Of a stretch of DNA of 64,000 bases, positions 44,873-53,374 are shown in pieces (positions within the stretch are counted from its first letter, which is position 1; each line of letters begins with the position of its first letter). Made by a program: the position numbers and the translations under genes. A model generated the notes under the pieces. It was not told the origin of the DNA, did no database searches, and worked only from the letters and a program-made list of their open reading frames with translations. The stretch is from CAVUNY01 sp963843535 (GTDB lineage: Bacteria > Chloroflexota > Anaerolineae > Anaerolineales > Anaerolineaceae): assembly GCA_963843535.1 (NCBI GenBank), contig CAWJKU010000003.1, forward strand, positions 124,001-188,000. Reading direction: 5' to 3'.

Positions 44873-45676
44873 ATGCCCGCAGTCCAGCTATCTCGATTGG
44901 CCCAACAAATCGATGTCCTGGTATGGCAGTTTACCCGGCCAGCGGATTTTTTGATTCGTTTGCGGGACATATTCGAACTGTATGCCAACCGGGTGCAAAA
45001 ATCTGGGCAGGCCGTGCCCCCCACTTCTATGGCGCCTTCTTTCCGTACACCCACGATCATCATGCGCCAGCTAGAGGTTGAGTTGCGCCAACCCTGCGAA
45101 CAGCAGCCAGCCGCCGCTTTTGCCCTGGTGGAAGCGCTTTGGGGTGAAACAATCCTCGAATTTCGCATTCTGGCGACGATTATCCTGGGCATGATTCCAC
45201 TCCAGCCACCAGAATCGGTGCTGCAGCGCATTCGGACCTATGCCGCGCCCAAGATCGATACCCATGTGATCGAGGCCTTGCTAAATAACGGCGGGTGTAG
45301 AATAAGGCGTGAAATGCCAGATTTGTGGATTGATCTCATTGAAGATTGGGCAAACACCTCATCTCTGGGGCTTCAGGCAATTGCCCTCAAGGCGATCATG
45401 ATCACCACGATGGATGAAAAATTTGCCAATTTTCCACCATTATTTCGAATCTTCAGCGCCTTACTGCAAACAGGCCCATCCGCATTACAGGCGGAACTGC
45501 AGACAACCCTGATGGCTTTATTGAAATACTCTCCCAAAGAAACGGTTTACCTGCTGCGCCAGGTCTTATCGTTAACTTCCAGCGCAACCACCCGTAGATT
45601 GGTGCGCCTCTCGCTTTCACATGTTCCTCCAGAATATCAGAACAGTCTGCGTCAAGCACTGCAAACCCTTCAATAA
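44873..45676 (+). CDS. HEAT-repeat protein, possibly AlkD-like
   Basis: The start is taken as ATG at 44873; the longer frame from 44798 lies inside the MITE-like repeat and adds only repeat-encoded residues. About 267 residues, all alpha-helical. Segments FRILATIILGMIPLQPPESV, MPDLWIDLIEDWANTSSLGL and AIALKAIMITTMDEKFANFP have the spacing of HEAT-like repeats, and WAN near a run of Leu/Ala helices recalls AlkD-type DNA glycosylases. The catalytic Asp/Trp set of AlkD cannot be confirmed by eye, so function stays open. No ribosome site is obvious. Confidence 0.55.
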   Translation: MPAVQLSRLAQQIDVLVWQFTRPADFLIRLRDIFELYANRVQKSGQAVPPTSMAPSFRTPTIIMRQLEVELRQPCEQQPAAAFALVEALWGETILEFRILATIILGMIPLQPPESVLQRIRTYAAPKIDTHVIEALLNNGGCRIRREMPDLWIDLIEDWANTSSLGLQAIALKAIMITTMDEKFANFPPLFRIFSALLQTGPSALQAELQTTLMALLKYSPKETVYLLRQVLSLTSSATTRRLVRLSLSHVPPEYQNSLRQALQTLQ

Positions 45677-45752
45677 ATTCCGCGTTTACGGTCCCATCCC
45701 CCATCACGAGTAGCCAAATCATTTAGATCTGACGATAAGGGTTCGCTGCAGA

Positions 45753-45781
45753 TTGATCGTCTGGCAATATTCTGTTATAAT
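45753..45781 (+). promoter_or_regulatory. Promoter of rpsO
   Basis: TTGATC (45753-45758), 17 bases, TATAAT (45776-45781). The leader to the ATG at 45862 is about 74 bases and contains a GC-rich foldable stretch (CTGGTCCTGCTGGCGG) that could host S15 autoregulation, as known for rpsO leaders; that part is speculative. Confidence 0.82.
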
Positions 45782-45861
45782 CCCACCACTGACTGGTCCT
45801 GCTGGCGGTGAAAGCTGCTGGTATGGAGACCTGCAATATAAATTAAGGAGAAGCATACGTC

Positions 45862-46134
45862 ATGTCGACCACTAAAGATAGTAAAACGCAACTGATTAAG
45901 GATTATGCCACCCATGAAGGTGACACAGGCTCGCCCGAAGTCCAGGTGGCCCTGATTACTACCAGAATTAACCAACTCACCAACCATCTGCGAGTTAACA
46001 AGCACGACGAGTCATCCCGTCGTGGCCTGCTGAAATTGGTTGGGCAGCGCCGCAGCTTGCTGGCTTATTTGCGCCACAAGAATATCGTGCGCTACCAGGC
46101 GCTTACCGAACGGCTGAACCTGCGCCAGAAATAA
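45862..46134 (+). CDS. rpsO: 30S ribosomal protein S15
   Basis: A 90-residue protein, full length. TGSPEVQVALITTRINQLTN, then HLRVNKHDESSRRGLLKLVG and RRSLLAYLRHKN are the classic S15 helices that bind the 16S rRNA central domain. The ribosome site AAGGAG precedes the ATG. A consensus promoter lies upstream and a strong bidirectional terminator downstream, so it is monocistronic here, although the rpsO-pnp pairing common in bacteria is kept with one opposite-strand gene between. Confidence 0.98.
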   Translation: MSTTKDSKTQLIKDYATHEGDTGSPEVQVALITTRINQLTNHLRVNKHDESSRRGLLKLVGQRRSLLAYLRHKNIVRYQALTERLNLRQK

Positions 46135-46146
46135 GAAATCATCATT

Positions 46147-46191
46147 AAATGAGCGGTGGGCGTGATGTACGCCCACCGCTCATTTAATTTT
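46147..46191. terminator. Bidirectional intrinsic terminator between rpsO and the secreted-protein gene
   Basis: AAATGAGCGGTGGGCG (46147-46162) and its exact complement (46170-46185) form a 16-bp stem with loop TGATGTA, followed by AATTTTT on the plus strand. The flanking genes converge on it. Confidence 0.88.
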
Positions 46192-46219
46192 TCCCGTCTC
46201 GAGGTTGCTCCCCAATAAA

Positions 46220-46903
46220 TTATGGGGCCTGCACTGAGGGTACAAAAACTGTCGCCGGATCGGTGCTGAAGCGCAAGGGGACAGCTCCCTGGTCAACACG
46301 CGGATCGACGGTCCCTGTGCCCGGATTGTAAAGTGTATAGCCCTCTACTCTGACGCCTTTTGGCAGTGAAAGGCTGGCAAAATAAGTGAAATCTGTGAAA
46401 TTGGTGATGATTGGGGCAGGAGTCGCCCAACTGGGTGGAGGGGCAGCAGCGATTGAATCGCTGGATAAACGCACAAGCGTTGTTGCCGGAACATTTATAT
46501 TTAATGAATAGCCCAATACCCCTGAATAGCTGTAACCCCGTAAAGCTACCGTATGGGCGACAGAGTCCGTATTATTTAAGAACACCACCGTGGCGGTGGC
46601 ATCACTATCCGTGGTCGTAAAGTAAACCAGAGTCTCACCCGGGATCGGCGTGGGGAGTACATTTGGCCCTTGGACATCCGCCGGGGGGTTGTTCGGCGGT
46701 ATTTCATCGTCGCTGCCAGGTGATTGCAATGGGTCGGTCTTCATGTTTTCCACGGTCCAGGGTGAGCCTCCAATCTGCCCAGATCCCTTCGCCGCGCGTG
46801 CCGGTTCAGCCTGTGCATTCCTGATGGACCCCATCCACAGAAATCCTATCGATAGGATTATCCCTGTGATCATCGCTAAAAATAACCATCCGAATTTCTT
46901 CAT
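46220..46903 (-). CDS. Secreted or membrane-anchored protein of unknown function
   Basis: A 227-residue protein with a signal segment (residues 1-32, MKKFGWLFLAMITGIILSIG and a possible cleavage after NAQA). The mature part begins with a Pro/Asp/Gly-rich linker, then a beta-rich domain of about 130 residues with TTTDSDATATVVFLNNTDSV, a pattern like a beta-sandwich, ending VFVPSVQAP. No Cys, no LPxTG motif. The ribosome site AGGAGGG is strong. It lies on the opposite strand between rpsO and pnp. I do not recognise the family. Confidence 0.7.
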   Translation of the reverse strand: MKKFGWLFLAMITGIILSIGFLWMGSIRNAQAEPARAAKGSGQIGGSPWTVENMKTDPLQSPGSDDEIPPNNPPADVQGPNVLPTPIPGETLVYFTTTDSDATATVVFLNNTDSVAHTVALRGYSYSGVLGYSLNINVPATTLVRLSSDSIAAAPPPSWATPAPIITNFTDFTYFASLSLPKGVRVEGYTLYNPGTGTVDPRVDQGAVPLRFSTDPATVFVPSVQAP

Positions 46904-47342
46904 GAAACCCTCCTGGTTTGTGTAAAAATATACCTTCTGTCAAAGAAAAATTTTTTTATGAGATCCTTTGTTGTTGTTTCGGGTGTACCTCGCTCTGCGT
47001 ACCCTTCGGTATGTGTATACCGCAAGGGTATCCTTTAGGATCGCATGCGTGGTCGCCATAAGGACGACCAGCTTATTATACAACAATATGTATTAATTTT
47101 ATCAACAATGTAATAATTAACCAGATTTCTTTTAACCAGTTTCGAGGTATTTTTGGCAGATTAGTACACAAATAAAGAAAAATCCTGGGAAATCTGCTAC
47201 AAATTTGGCAATATCGGCTACTTTTTTGGTACAATTAGAAGTCATACGCAACCCGCTGGTTGGGAATTGAAACCAGGTCAAGAGCCTCATCTTGGACTGC
47301 TTTCAGTCCCTAACCTGGCGGGAATTTACAAAGAGGGATTAT
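46904..47342. other. Intergenic region with stacked hairpins, between divergent genes
   Basis: No convincing gene is seen in these 439 bases. At 47000-47030 TACCCTT-CGGTAT and ATACCG-C-AAGGGTA form a stem with a one-base bulge. At 47030-47041 ATCC-TTTA-GGAT follows, then CGCATGCG (47042-47049), then TGGTCG (47050-47055) pairing with CGACCA (47065-47070). The region is otherwise AT-rich. It could be a structured leader of pnp (plus) or of the secreted-protein gene (minus). Confidence 0.5.
47205..47235 (+). promoter_or_regulatory. Possible promoter of pnp
   Basis: TTGGCA (47205-47210), 19-base spacer, TACAAT (47230-47235). The spacer is long, so confidence is low. The predicted leader is about 100 bases. 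Confidence 0.4.
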
Positions 47343-49583
47343 ATGAAACCCGAAGCAAAAATTTTCACCGCCCAGGTAGGCGGGCGACCAGTCGTGTTTG
47401 AAACTGGAAAACTGGCTGGTCAGGCAGGGGGCGCCGTTACTGTTCGCCTCGGCGATACTATCATTTTTGGCGCTGCCACGATGGGCGCCAGTCCGAAGGA
47501 AAACCAGGATTTTTTCCCATTAACCGTAGATTATGAAGAACGCATGTATGCCGGCGGGCGCATCCCCGGCTCGTTCTTCCGCCGCGAGGGGCGGCCTTCT
47601 GAAGATGCGATCCTTGTCGCCCGTCTTACCGACCGCCCAATCCGTCCTTTGTTTGATAAGGACATGCGCAACGAAGTTCAGATTGTCATGTTCTCCATAT
47701 CCGCCGACCAGGATAATCCCATTGATGTGCTGGCGATCAATTCCGCCTCTGCTGCGCTGATGGTCTCGGATATCCCCTGGGGCGGACCCATCGGCGCTGT
47801 GCGCGTGGCTCGCGTCGATGGCAAATTGGTGGCCAACCCCACCTACCAGGAAATGGCGGTTGCTGACCTGGATTTGCGCATCGCCGGTTCGCGAGACGCG
47901 ATTTTGATGGTCGAGAGCGGATCAGTTGAAATTTCTGAAGCGGACATGGTTGCTGCCCTGATGTTTGGTCACCAATCCATTCAACCGTTGATCGATGTCC
48001 AATTGAAAATGGCCGCTGAAGTCGGAAAGGCCAAGCGTGAAGTACAGCTCTTCCCGATTAATGAAACTTTGGCCCAACAAATGTACGGCCAGTACAAGGC
48101 CGACTTGAATGCCATCATGGACCAACCCTATGTCAAAGCGCAAATGTATGGCGGCGTGGATGACCTCCAGGAAAAAGCTGTCATCGCTTATGCGGGCGAA
48201 GGTGAAATTCAAGATGCTGCCAAAGCCGAAGAAGCCAAAATGGCTATCGAGGAAGCGTACCGGCGCGTTGTTCGCGAGCGGATTTTGTTCGATGGCAAGC
48301 GTCCTGATGGCCGCGCCCGGACGGAAATTCGCCCAATATGGTGCGAAGTAGGCACCAGCCCGCGCGCCCACGGCGCCGGCCTTTTCACGCGCGGCGAGAC
48401 CCAGGTTCTCACCCTGGCGACTTTGGGCACCCCTAAAGAGGCCCAAGAGATCGACACCCTCTCCCCCACCGATACCAAGCGCTACATCCATCACTATAAC
48501 TTCCCGCCGTACAGCACGGGTGAAGTAAAGCGCCTGGGCACCTCGCGGCGCGAGGTGGGGCACGGCGCTCTGGCTGAACGGGCGCTTGTCCCGGTCATTC
48601 CCAGTGAACAAGATTTCCCGTACACGCTGCGCCTGGTGTCAGAGGTGCTTTCCTCCAATGGGTCATCCTCTATGGCTTCTGTGTGCGGTTCGACCCTGGC
48701 ATTGATGGACGCCGGTGTGCCGATAAAAGCGCCGGTAGCCGGCGTTGCGATGGGCCTGGTCAAGGAAGGCGACCAGTACATCATCCTGACCGATATCCAG
48801 GGCGCCGAAGATCACCTGGGCGATATGGATTTCAAAGTTACCGGCACCACCAAGGGCATCACCGCGCTGCAGATGGATATCAAAATCAAGGGGATCAATC
48901 CGCAGTTGATGTCAGAAGCGCTTGAGCAAGCCCGCCAGGCGCGTCTGTTCATCCTGGATGAAATGCTCAAGGTGCTTCCTGCCCCACGGCCTGAGCTGAA
49001 ACCGCATGCCCCGCGCATCCAGATTATCAAAGTGCCGGTAGATAAAATCGGCGCGATTATTGGCCCCGGTGGCAAAATGATCCGCTTGATTCAAGAAGAG
49101 ACCAACACCAAGATCGATATCGCCGATGACGGCAGCGTCTTTATTGCCGCCACTGACGGCGTCGGTTACGATAAGGCTCGTGAACGGATCGAAGCGCTGA
49201 CCGAAACACCTCAAATCGGGCGGATTTACACCGGCAAGGTGGTTCGCACCACGGATTTTGGCGCCTTTGTCGAAATCATGCCCAATATTGACGGCCTGGT
49301 GCACATCTCCCAGCTCGATACCGAACGGGTAAACAAAGTGGAAGATGTAGCCCAATTAGGCGATGAAATTACCGTCATGGTAACCGACATCGATGAGGTT
49401 GGCAAAATCCGCCTTTCTCGCCAGGCTGTGCTGGAAGGATGGACGGCTGAAGAAGCCCGCGAACACGATCAAAAGAACCGCAGCGCCGGCCGCTCCAGCG
49501 GCGGGCAAAACCGTGGAGGACAGGGCGACAGACGCCCGTTCAACAACCGCGGCGGCGATCGGGACCGGAATTCACGCAGATAA
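47343..49583 (+). CDS. pnp: Polyribonucleotide nucleotidyltransferase (PNPase)
   Basis: The start is the ATG at 47343 (MKPEAKIFTAQVGGRP) after GAGGGATTAT; the longer frame from 47292 lacks family support. 746 residues. The two RNase PH domains (about 10-220 and 320-550) flank a helical linker; the second carries FPPYSTGEVKRLGTSRREVG and SSNGSSSMASVCGSTLALMD, and DIQGAEDHLGDMDFKV supplies metal-binding Asp residues. KH (VDKIGAIIGPGGKMIR near 565) and S1 (YTGKVVRTTDFGAFVEIMPN near 635) domains follow. The last about 35 residues are Arg/Gly-rich. It degrades RNA phosphorolytically. Confidence 0.98.
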   Translation: MKPEAKIFTAQVGGRPVVFETGKLAGQAGGAVTVRLGDTIIFGAATMGASPKENQDFFPLTVDYEERMYAGGRIPGSFFRREGRPSEDAILVARLTDRPIRPLFDKDMRNEVQIVMFSISADQDNPIDVLAINSASAALMVSDIPWGGPIGAVRVARVDGKLVANPTYQEMAVADLDLRIAGSRDAILMVESGSVEISEADMVAALMFGHQSIQPLIDVQLKMAAEVGKAKREVQLFPINETLAQQMYGQYKADLNAIMDQPYVKAQMYGGVDDLQEKAVIAYAGEGEIQDAAKAEEAKMAIEEAYRRVVRERILFDGKRPDGRARTEIRPIWCEVGTSPRAHGAGLFTRGETQVLTLATLGTPKEAQEIDTLSPTDTKRYIHHYNFPPYSTGEVKRLGTSRREVGHGALAERALVPVIPSEQDFPYTLRLVSEVLSSNGSSSMASVCGSTLALMDAGVPIKAPVAGVAMGLVKEGDQYIILTDIQGAEDHLGDMDFKVTGTTKGITALQMDIKIKGINPQLMSEALEQARQARLFILDEMLKVLPAPRPELKPHAPRIQIIKVPVDKIGAIIGPGGKMIRLIQEETNTKIDIADDGSVFIAATDGVGYDKARERIEALTETPQIGRIYTGKVVRTTDFGAFVEIMPNIDGLVHISQLDTERVNKVEDVAQLGDEITVMVTDIDEVGKIRLSRQAVLEGWTAEEAREHDQKNRSAGRSSGGQNRGGQGDRRPFNNRGGDRDRNSRR

Positions 49584-49601
49584 TAATATTACAATCATTA
49601 A

Positions 49602-49719
49602 GGGGCTGTCCAAAAGGCGAAGCTTATTGGACAGCCCCAGGACAGGTAGTGTGTAGATGAGTTTTCAACCGCCAAAAGTGGCGGTTGAAAACTCAATAAG
49701 TAACTTTTCAGACAAACCC
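49602..49719. repeat. 118-bp double-hairpin MITE-like repeat, copy 2
   Basis: Same layout and length as the copy at 44743-44860. Hairpin A (49602-49638) has GGGGCTGTCCAA arms; hairpin B (49659-49694) is a 16-bp stem with loop AAAG. The right end is ACTTTTCAGACAAACCC. Both stems keep pairing despite substitutions (loop AA to AAAG, CTTTTT to CTTATT). It lies between convergent pnp and murE and may terminate both. Confidence 0.88.
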
Positions 49720-49726
49720 TTCTGTT

Positions 49727-51307
49727 CTAAATCATGGGAAAATCCTGGGTCGGCAAGTAGGGCATTTCCGGCCCTTTGAGACCCAAACTTTCGCTAATCG
49801 CGGACGTCATCGCGGTCCGATCGTCCCAGGGATACTCGACCAGGCCAAAACACATCGATTGCTCGTGACCTTTTCCACAGGCGATGACCAGATCTTTTTC
49901 CCCGGCCAAACTCACCGCTTTACGAATCGCCTCACCCCGGTCTTTAATTTTGAAAAAGGTCTGCCCCTCGACCCCGCCTTTATTGCGCGCCGCATTTGCC
50001 ATTTCAGCCAGAATGTCATCCAGTGATTCGGTTCGGGGATCCTCTGCCGTCAGGATGGTAATGTCAGCCAGATCAGCCGATACTTCCGCCATCATGCGCC
50101 GCTTTTCGCGATCCCTCAATCCTGCTGAACCGAACACCACAATCACTTTACCCTGGGTCATTTTCCGCGCCATCTCTAAAGTGACCTTTAATGCATTCGG
50201 CGTATGGGCAAAATCGACCACTGCCTGAAAGCTTTGATTCAGATTAATGCGCTCCATCCGTCCCGGCACGCCGCGCAATGCGGCGATACCCTTTCGCGCT
50301 GCATCCACATTGATCCCCAGGCCGACCACGGTTGCGGCGATGGCTGCCAGGCAGTTGGAAACATTGAAATCACCCACCAATGTACTGTCCACTGGAAAAC
50401 GAAAATGGGGGGCGCAGGCGGTGAAATGCATTCCCGCCTGGTCGTGGTGGATATCTTCCGCCCATACGTCCTGGCGGGTTCCCGCCAGGCTGTAAGCCAC
50501 CTGGCGAACATTTGCCACCTGGCTCAGATAATTAAAAGAAAGATCATCCCGGTTTAAAACCGCCAGACGTGGGTTCCCCTGTGGTTTTTGATGAGTCTTT
50601 TCCAGACTGGCAAATAATTTCCCCTTGGCAGCGCGGTATGCTTGATATGTACCGTGAAAATCGAGGTGCTCGTGAGTGATGTTCGTCACCACCCCGATGT
50701 CAAATTCACATCCGGTCACGCGGTGCTGCGTTATCCCATGAGAGGTCGCTTCGAGGACTACATGGGTTAATCCTGCAGAAAGCATGCGCGCCAGGTAACG
50801 TTGGATTTCCGGCGCTTCAGGGGTTGTCACATGCAAGCCAGTGTCCAGGATTTCACTCCCGACCAGGGCATTTATGGTAGATATAATTCCCACCCGCAAA
50901 CCGGCAGCCAGTAGAATCTGATAGATCAGGTTCGCAGTGGTGGTTTTCCCGTCCGTGCCTGTGACGCCGATCATGGTCAGTTGGCGAGCCGGAAAGTGAT
51001 AAAAGGCAGCGGATAGGTACGCCAACGCCTCCCGGCTGTCTGGCACTCGTATATAAGGCACCTGGATGTCGCTCAATTCCTGGGTACCAACCACCGCCAC
51101 AGCGCCGTTCTTAATCGCTTGCGGAATGAAGCGGTGTCCATCCGTAGTACCACCCACCTGCGCCACAAACAGGTAACCTGGCTGGATAGTTCGCGAGTTG
51201 TTCGTAATTCCCATGATTTGAATTGCCGACAGCCCGGCGGCGATTTCCGCGGGAATCGGTATTTGAGCAAACAATTCCGCCAGGTTTTGTTGGGCGAATC
51301 CAAACAT
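49727..51307 (-). CDS. murE: UDP-MurNAc-tripeptide synthetase (MurE)
   Basis: A 526-residue Mur ligase. N-terminal domain: GITNNSRTIQPGYLFVAQVG. Central ATPase domain: GVTGTDGKTTTANLIYQ (P-loop near 110) and ATSHGITQHR; lysine-carbamate region GDFNVSNCLAAIA. C-terminal domain: VVFGSAGLRDREKRRMM and LTAEDPRTESLDDIL. Known DAP-adding MurE enzymes read DNPR at that last site and Lys-adding ones lack the Arg; here EDPR keeps the Arg, so the third amino acid is uncertain (DAP or ornithine). It adds that residue to UDP-MurNAc-Ala-Glu. It is 9 bases behind the ATP synthase b-delta gene, unusual for murE, and no other mur genes are in the window. Confidence 0.93.
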   Translation of the reverse strand: MFGFAQQNLAELFAQIPIPAEIAAGLSAIQIMGITNNSRTIQPGYLFVAQVGGTTDGHRFIPQAIKNGAVAVVGTQELSDIQVPYIRVPDSREALAYLSAAFYHFPARQLTMIGVTGTDGKTTTANLIYQILLAAGLRVGIISTINALVGSEILDTGLHVTTPEAPEIQRYLARMLSAGLTHVVLEATSHGITQHRVTGCEFDIGVVTNITHEHLDFHGTYQAYRAAKGKLFASLEKTHQKPQGNPRLAVLNRDDLSFNYLSQVANVRQVAYSLAGTRQDVWAEDIHHDQAGMHFTACAPHFRFPVDSTLVGDFNVSNCLAAIAATVVGLGINVDAARKGIAALRGVPGRMERINLNQSFQAVVDFAHTPNALKVTLEMARKMTQGKVIVVFGSAGLRDREKRRMMAEVSADLADITILTAEDPRTESLDDILAEMANAARNKGGVEGQTFFKIKDRGEAIRKAVSLAGEKDLVIACGKGHEQSMCFGLVEYPWDDRTAMTSAISESLGLKGPEMPYLPTQDFPMI

Positions 51308-51316
51308 GGTGACCTC

Positions 51317-52054
51317 TTATTGAAGTTTCTGGCGCATTTCCTGTAATTGCCCGGCCACTGAACCATCTAAAACTTGTTCACCGACCTGCAGCACAAGCCC
51401 GCCCAAAATATCCCGGTCCACCCGAAAAGTAATCGTTGCCTGGGTCCCAAGCTGGCCAAGAACTTCATTCCTGACGATCGTCTGCTCGCCTGGTGTGAGC
51501 GGAAGCGCACTGACCACCTCGGCGGATGTTCCGGATAATTTTTCCATATCGAGCACTACCAAACGCCCATCGCGTATCCCGGAAAAAAATTCTTTCAGCA
51601 GTTCGCGTTGGCGTTCTTCCGTCAGCGTGGCCTGGACCAATTTATTTGCGGCAGCCATCGCCAAAGTGATCACGTCGCTGCGCATTTCGCTCATCATCCG
51701 GTTTCGTTCCTGGTCAACCTCACCCAGGGCACGATCCCGTTTTTGAAAGGCTTCAAATTCTGCGGTTGCGATCACATCATGCTTGATCGTCTCTGCCCGT
51801 TCATCCGCTTCACGTAAAATATCGTTGGCTTTAACGTGGGCTTCATTGATCAACCGCTGCGCCTCACGTTCGGCATTGGATCGCGCTTCTGAGGCCATTC
51901 GGGCATCTTCCAATCCTTGCGCGACCATCCGTCGTCTTTTATCCAACATTTTCGTTAAAGGGTTATATACCCAGGCCTTCATCACCACGAAAATAATTGC
52001 GAAATTGACGATCTGAACAAGCAAGAAACCAAGGTTGATTCCCAGATTCTCCAA
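51317..52054 (-). CDS. atpF: ATP synthase F0 subunit b fused to delta C-terminal domain
   Basis: 245 residues. The start is TTG at 52054 with GGGAGGGTGCT upstream; no ATG occurs before residue 25. Residues about 9-29 are the b-subunit membrane helix (LGFLLVQIVNFAIIFVVM), followed by NPLTKMLDKRRRMVAQGLED and a long coiled coil to about 160. Residues about 165-245 (LPLTPGEQTIVRNEVLGQLG, FRVDRDILGGLVLQVGEQVL, then D-x-S-V) match the delta/OSCP C-terminal domain. Ordinary b subunits are about 160 residues, so this is a b-delta fusion, as also seen in mycobacteria (other layout) and alternate N-type ATPases. It links F0 to F1. Confidence 0.9.
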   Translation of the reverse strand: MENLGINLGFLLVQIVNFAIIFVVMKAWVYNPLTKMLDKRRRMVAQGLEDARMASEARSNAEREAQRLINEAHVKANDILREADERAETIKHDVIATAEFEAFQKRDRALGEVDQERNRMMSEMRSDVITLAMAAANKLVQATLTEERQRELLKEFFSGIRDGRLVVLDMEKLSGTSAEVVSALPLTPGEQTIVRNEVLGQLGTQATITFRVDRDILGGLVLQVGEQVLDGSVAGQLQEMRQKLQ

Positions 52055-52081
52055 AGCACCCTCCCGGCTCTCGGGTAAAGT

Positions 52082-52321
52082 TTACAGTACGAATAGAAGT
52101 AAGAAAGCCACAACCAGGCAATAAATCGCGATCGCTTCAGAAAAAGCGATCCCTAAAATCATATTTGTTAATAGATTCCCGTATGTATCCGGATTACGGG
52201 CCATACCTTCTAATGCGCCTTGCACACTTAAACCGATCCCCACGCCGGCTCCAGCTGCCCCTATCATTGCCAGACCTGCACCGATGTATTTTGCTGCGGT
52301 AGTTATCGCGACCGGATCCAT
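52082..52321 (-). CDS. atpE: ATP synthase F0 subunit c
   Basis: 79 residues from the ATG at 52321, with GGAGG ten bases upstream. Two helices with the polar loop ARNPDT (Arg42-Asn43-Pro44) and the ion-binding Glu62 in LGIAFSEAIAIYCL. The sodium signature (Gln in helix 1, Glu-Ser-Thr in helix 2) is absent: helix 1 has GVGIGLSV and helix 2 Glu-Ala-Ile, so proton coupling is expected. Helix 1 is GAGVGIG-rich, supporting ring packing. It sits between a and b-delta, normal order. Confidence 0.96.
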   Translation of the reverse strand: MDPVAITTAAKYIGAGLAMIGAAGAGVGIGLSVQGALEGMARNPDTYGNLLTNMILGIAFSEAIAIYCLVVAFLLLFVL

Positions 52322-52384
52322 AGCTTTCAAGCCTCCTAGTTTTAAATCGATCTACTCAAGCCAGAGTCATCATATATCCAGGCA

Positions 52385-53365
52385 TCATTCTGCCTCATGG
52401 CCCTCGCTGCCATGTCCGCGTGTAGCCTGAGCCATAAAGACCATGGTCAACATGCCAAACACAAATGCCTGGATGGCACCGATGAAAAGTTCAAACAGGA
52501 AGATAAACGAGGGCAAAAACACAGGCAGCAGGGAACCCACCAGCGCTACCAAAACAATCCCCGCGAACATATTGCCAAACAACCGGAAAGCAAAAGAGAG
52601 TATCTTTGCAAATTCCGATATGAGTTCCAACAGGCCGACCAGAAAATCCATCGCCCCGAAAAATGGTTTTTTGAAGAGCTGAGTCACATTGAAAAACTTA
52701 AGAAAATATGCTGGACCCTGTGCCTGAATACCGATGACCTGGATCATAAACACAGAAATTAATGCCAGGGCCAGGGTAAAATTTAAATCGGTCGTAGGTC
52801 CCCGCAAGAAAGAGGTAATCCCAAATCCCCCCTCACCTTCCGCAGCCTGGCCTGGTAAGAGCATGTAGACGGACCCAAACAGTTGCTGAGCCGGATGACC
52901 TTCTTCAGCATGATGAAGGATCCCAATCGTTTCGAAACCCGGAATCAATTTGACCAGGTTCATCACCAGCACCAGGATCATGATCGTGGCAAACCATGGA
53001 AAAATTCTCCTGGCCTGCTTCCCGGCAGATGATTCGGTCAGGTTATATAGCACTTCAATGCCCGCTTCCATAACGCCCGCGATTCCACCAGGCACAAGGC
53101 TGCCGCTTTTTAAGGCGCGGCGCACAGCCCAGGCGATGCCTATAATAATCACATCCACGATTAGCGTGGAAATCAGGGTATTAAATAAATAAAAATCGCC
53201 CAGGACCGGCAGGGTGAATAAGGGCTTTTCAATAAGCTTTTCTGGAGCAACCTGGATATGGGGCCGGACAGGCGACACAAACGACACAACCACAACATTC
53301 AAAATGATGAAGAGGAGAACCCACCAACGATGAACTCCCCATCGCCACTTGCGTGTGATCTGCAA
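52385..53365 (-). CDS. atpB: ATP synthase F0 subunit a
   Basis: 326 residues, starting at TTG 53365 with AGGAGG five or six bases upstream; no earlier ATG exists. Five to six membrane helices follow a long extracytoplasmic N-terminal segment. The essential Arg is in SFAFRLFGNMFAGIVLVAL, and the second half-channel helix is FIGAIQAFVFGMLTMVFM. A C-terminal His/Glu-rich tail (RGHGSEGHEAE) ends the chain. It is longer than E. coli subunit a (271) mainly because of the loop near residues 120-180. It forms the proton half-channels with ring subunit c. Confidence 0.94.
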   Translation of the reverse strand: MQITRKWRWGVHRWWVLLFIILNVVVVSFVSPVRPHIQVAPEKLIEKPLFTLPVLGDFYLFNTLISTLIVDVIIIGIAWAVRRALKSGSLVPGGIAGVMEAGIEVLYNLTESSAGKQARRIFPWFATIMILVLVMNLVKLIPGFETIGILHHAEEGHPAQQLFGSVYMLLPGQAAEGEGGFGITSFLRGPTTDLNFTLALALISVFMIQVIGIQAQGPAYFLKFFNVTQLFKKPFFGAMDFLVGLLELISEFAKILSFAFRLFGNMFAGIVLVALVGSLLPVFLPSFIFLFELFIGAIQAFVFGMLTMVFMAQATRGHGSEGHEAE

Positions 53366-53374
53366 ATAATCCTC

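Noticed and set aside
52082..52321. Sodium-translocating (N-type) ATPase
   Set aside because: The b-delta fusion is reminiscent of N-ATPases, but the c subunit lacks the Gln and Glu-Ser-Thr sodium ligands and the gene set (AtpQ/AtpR, beta, epsilon first) does not match.
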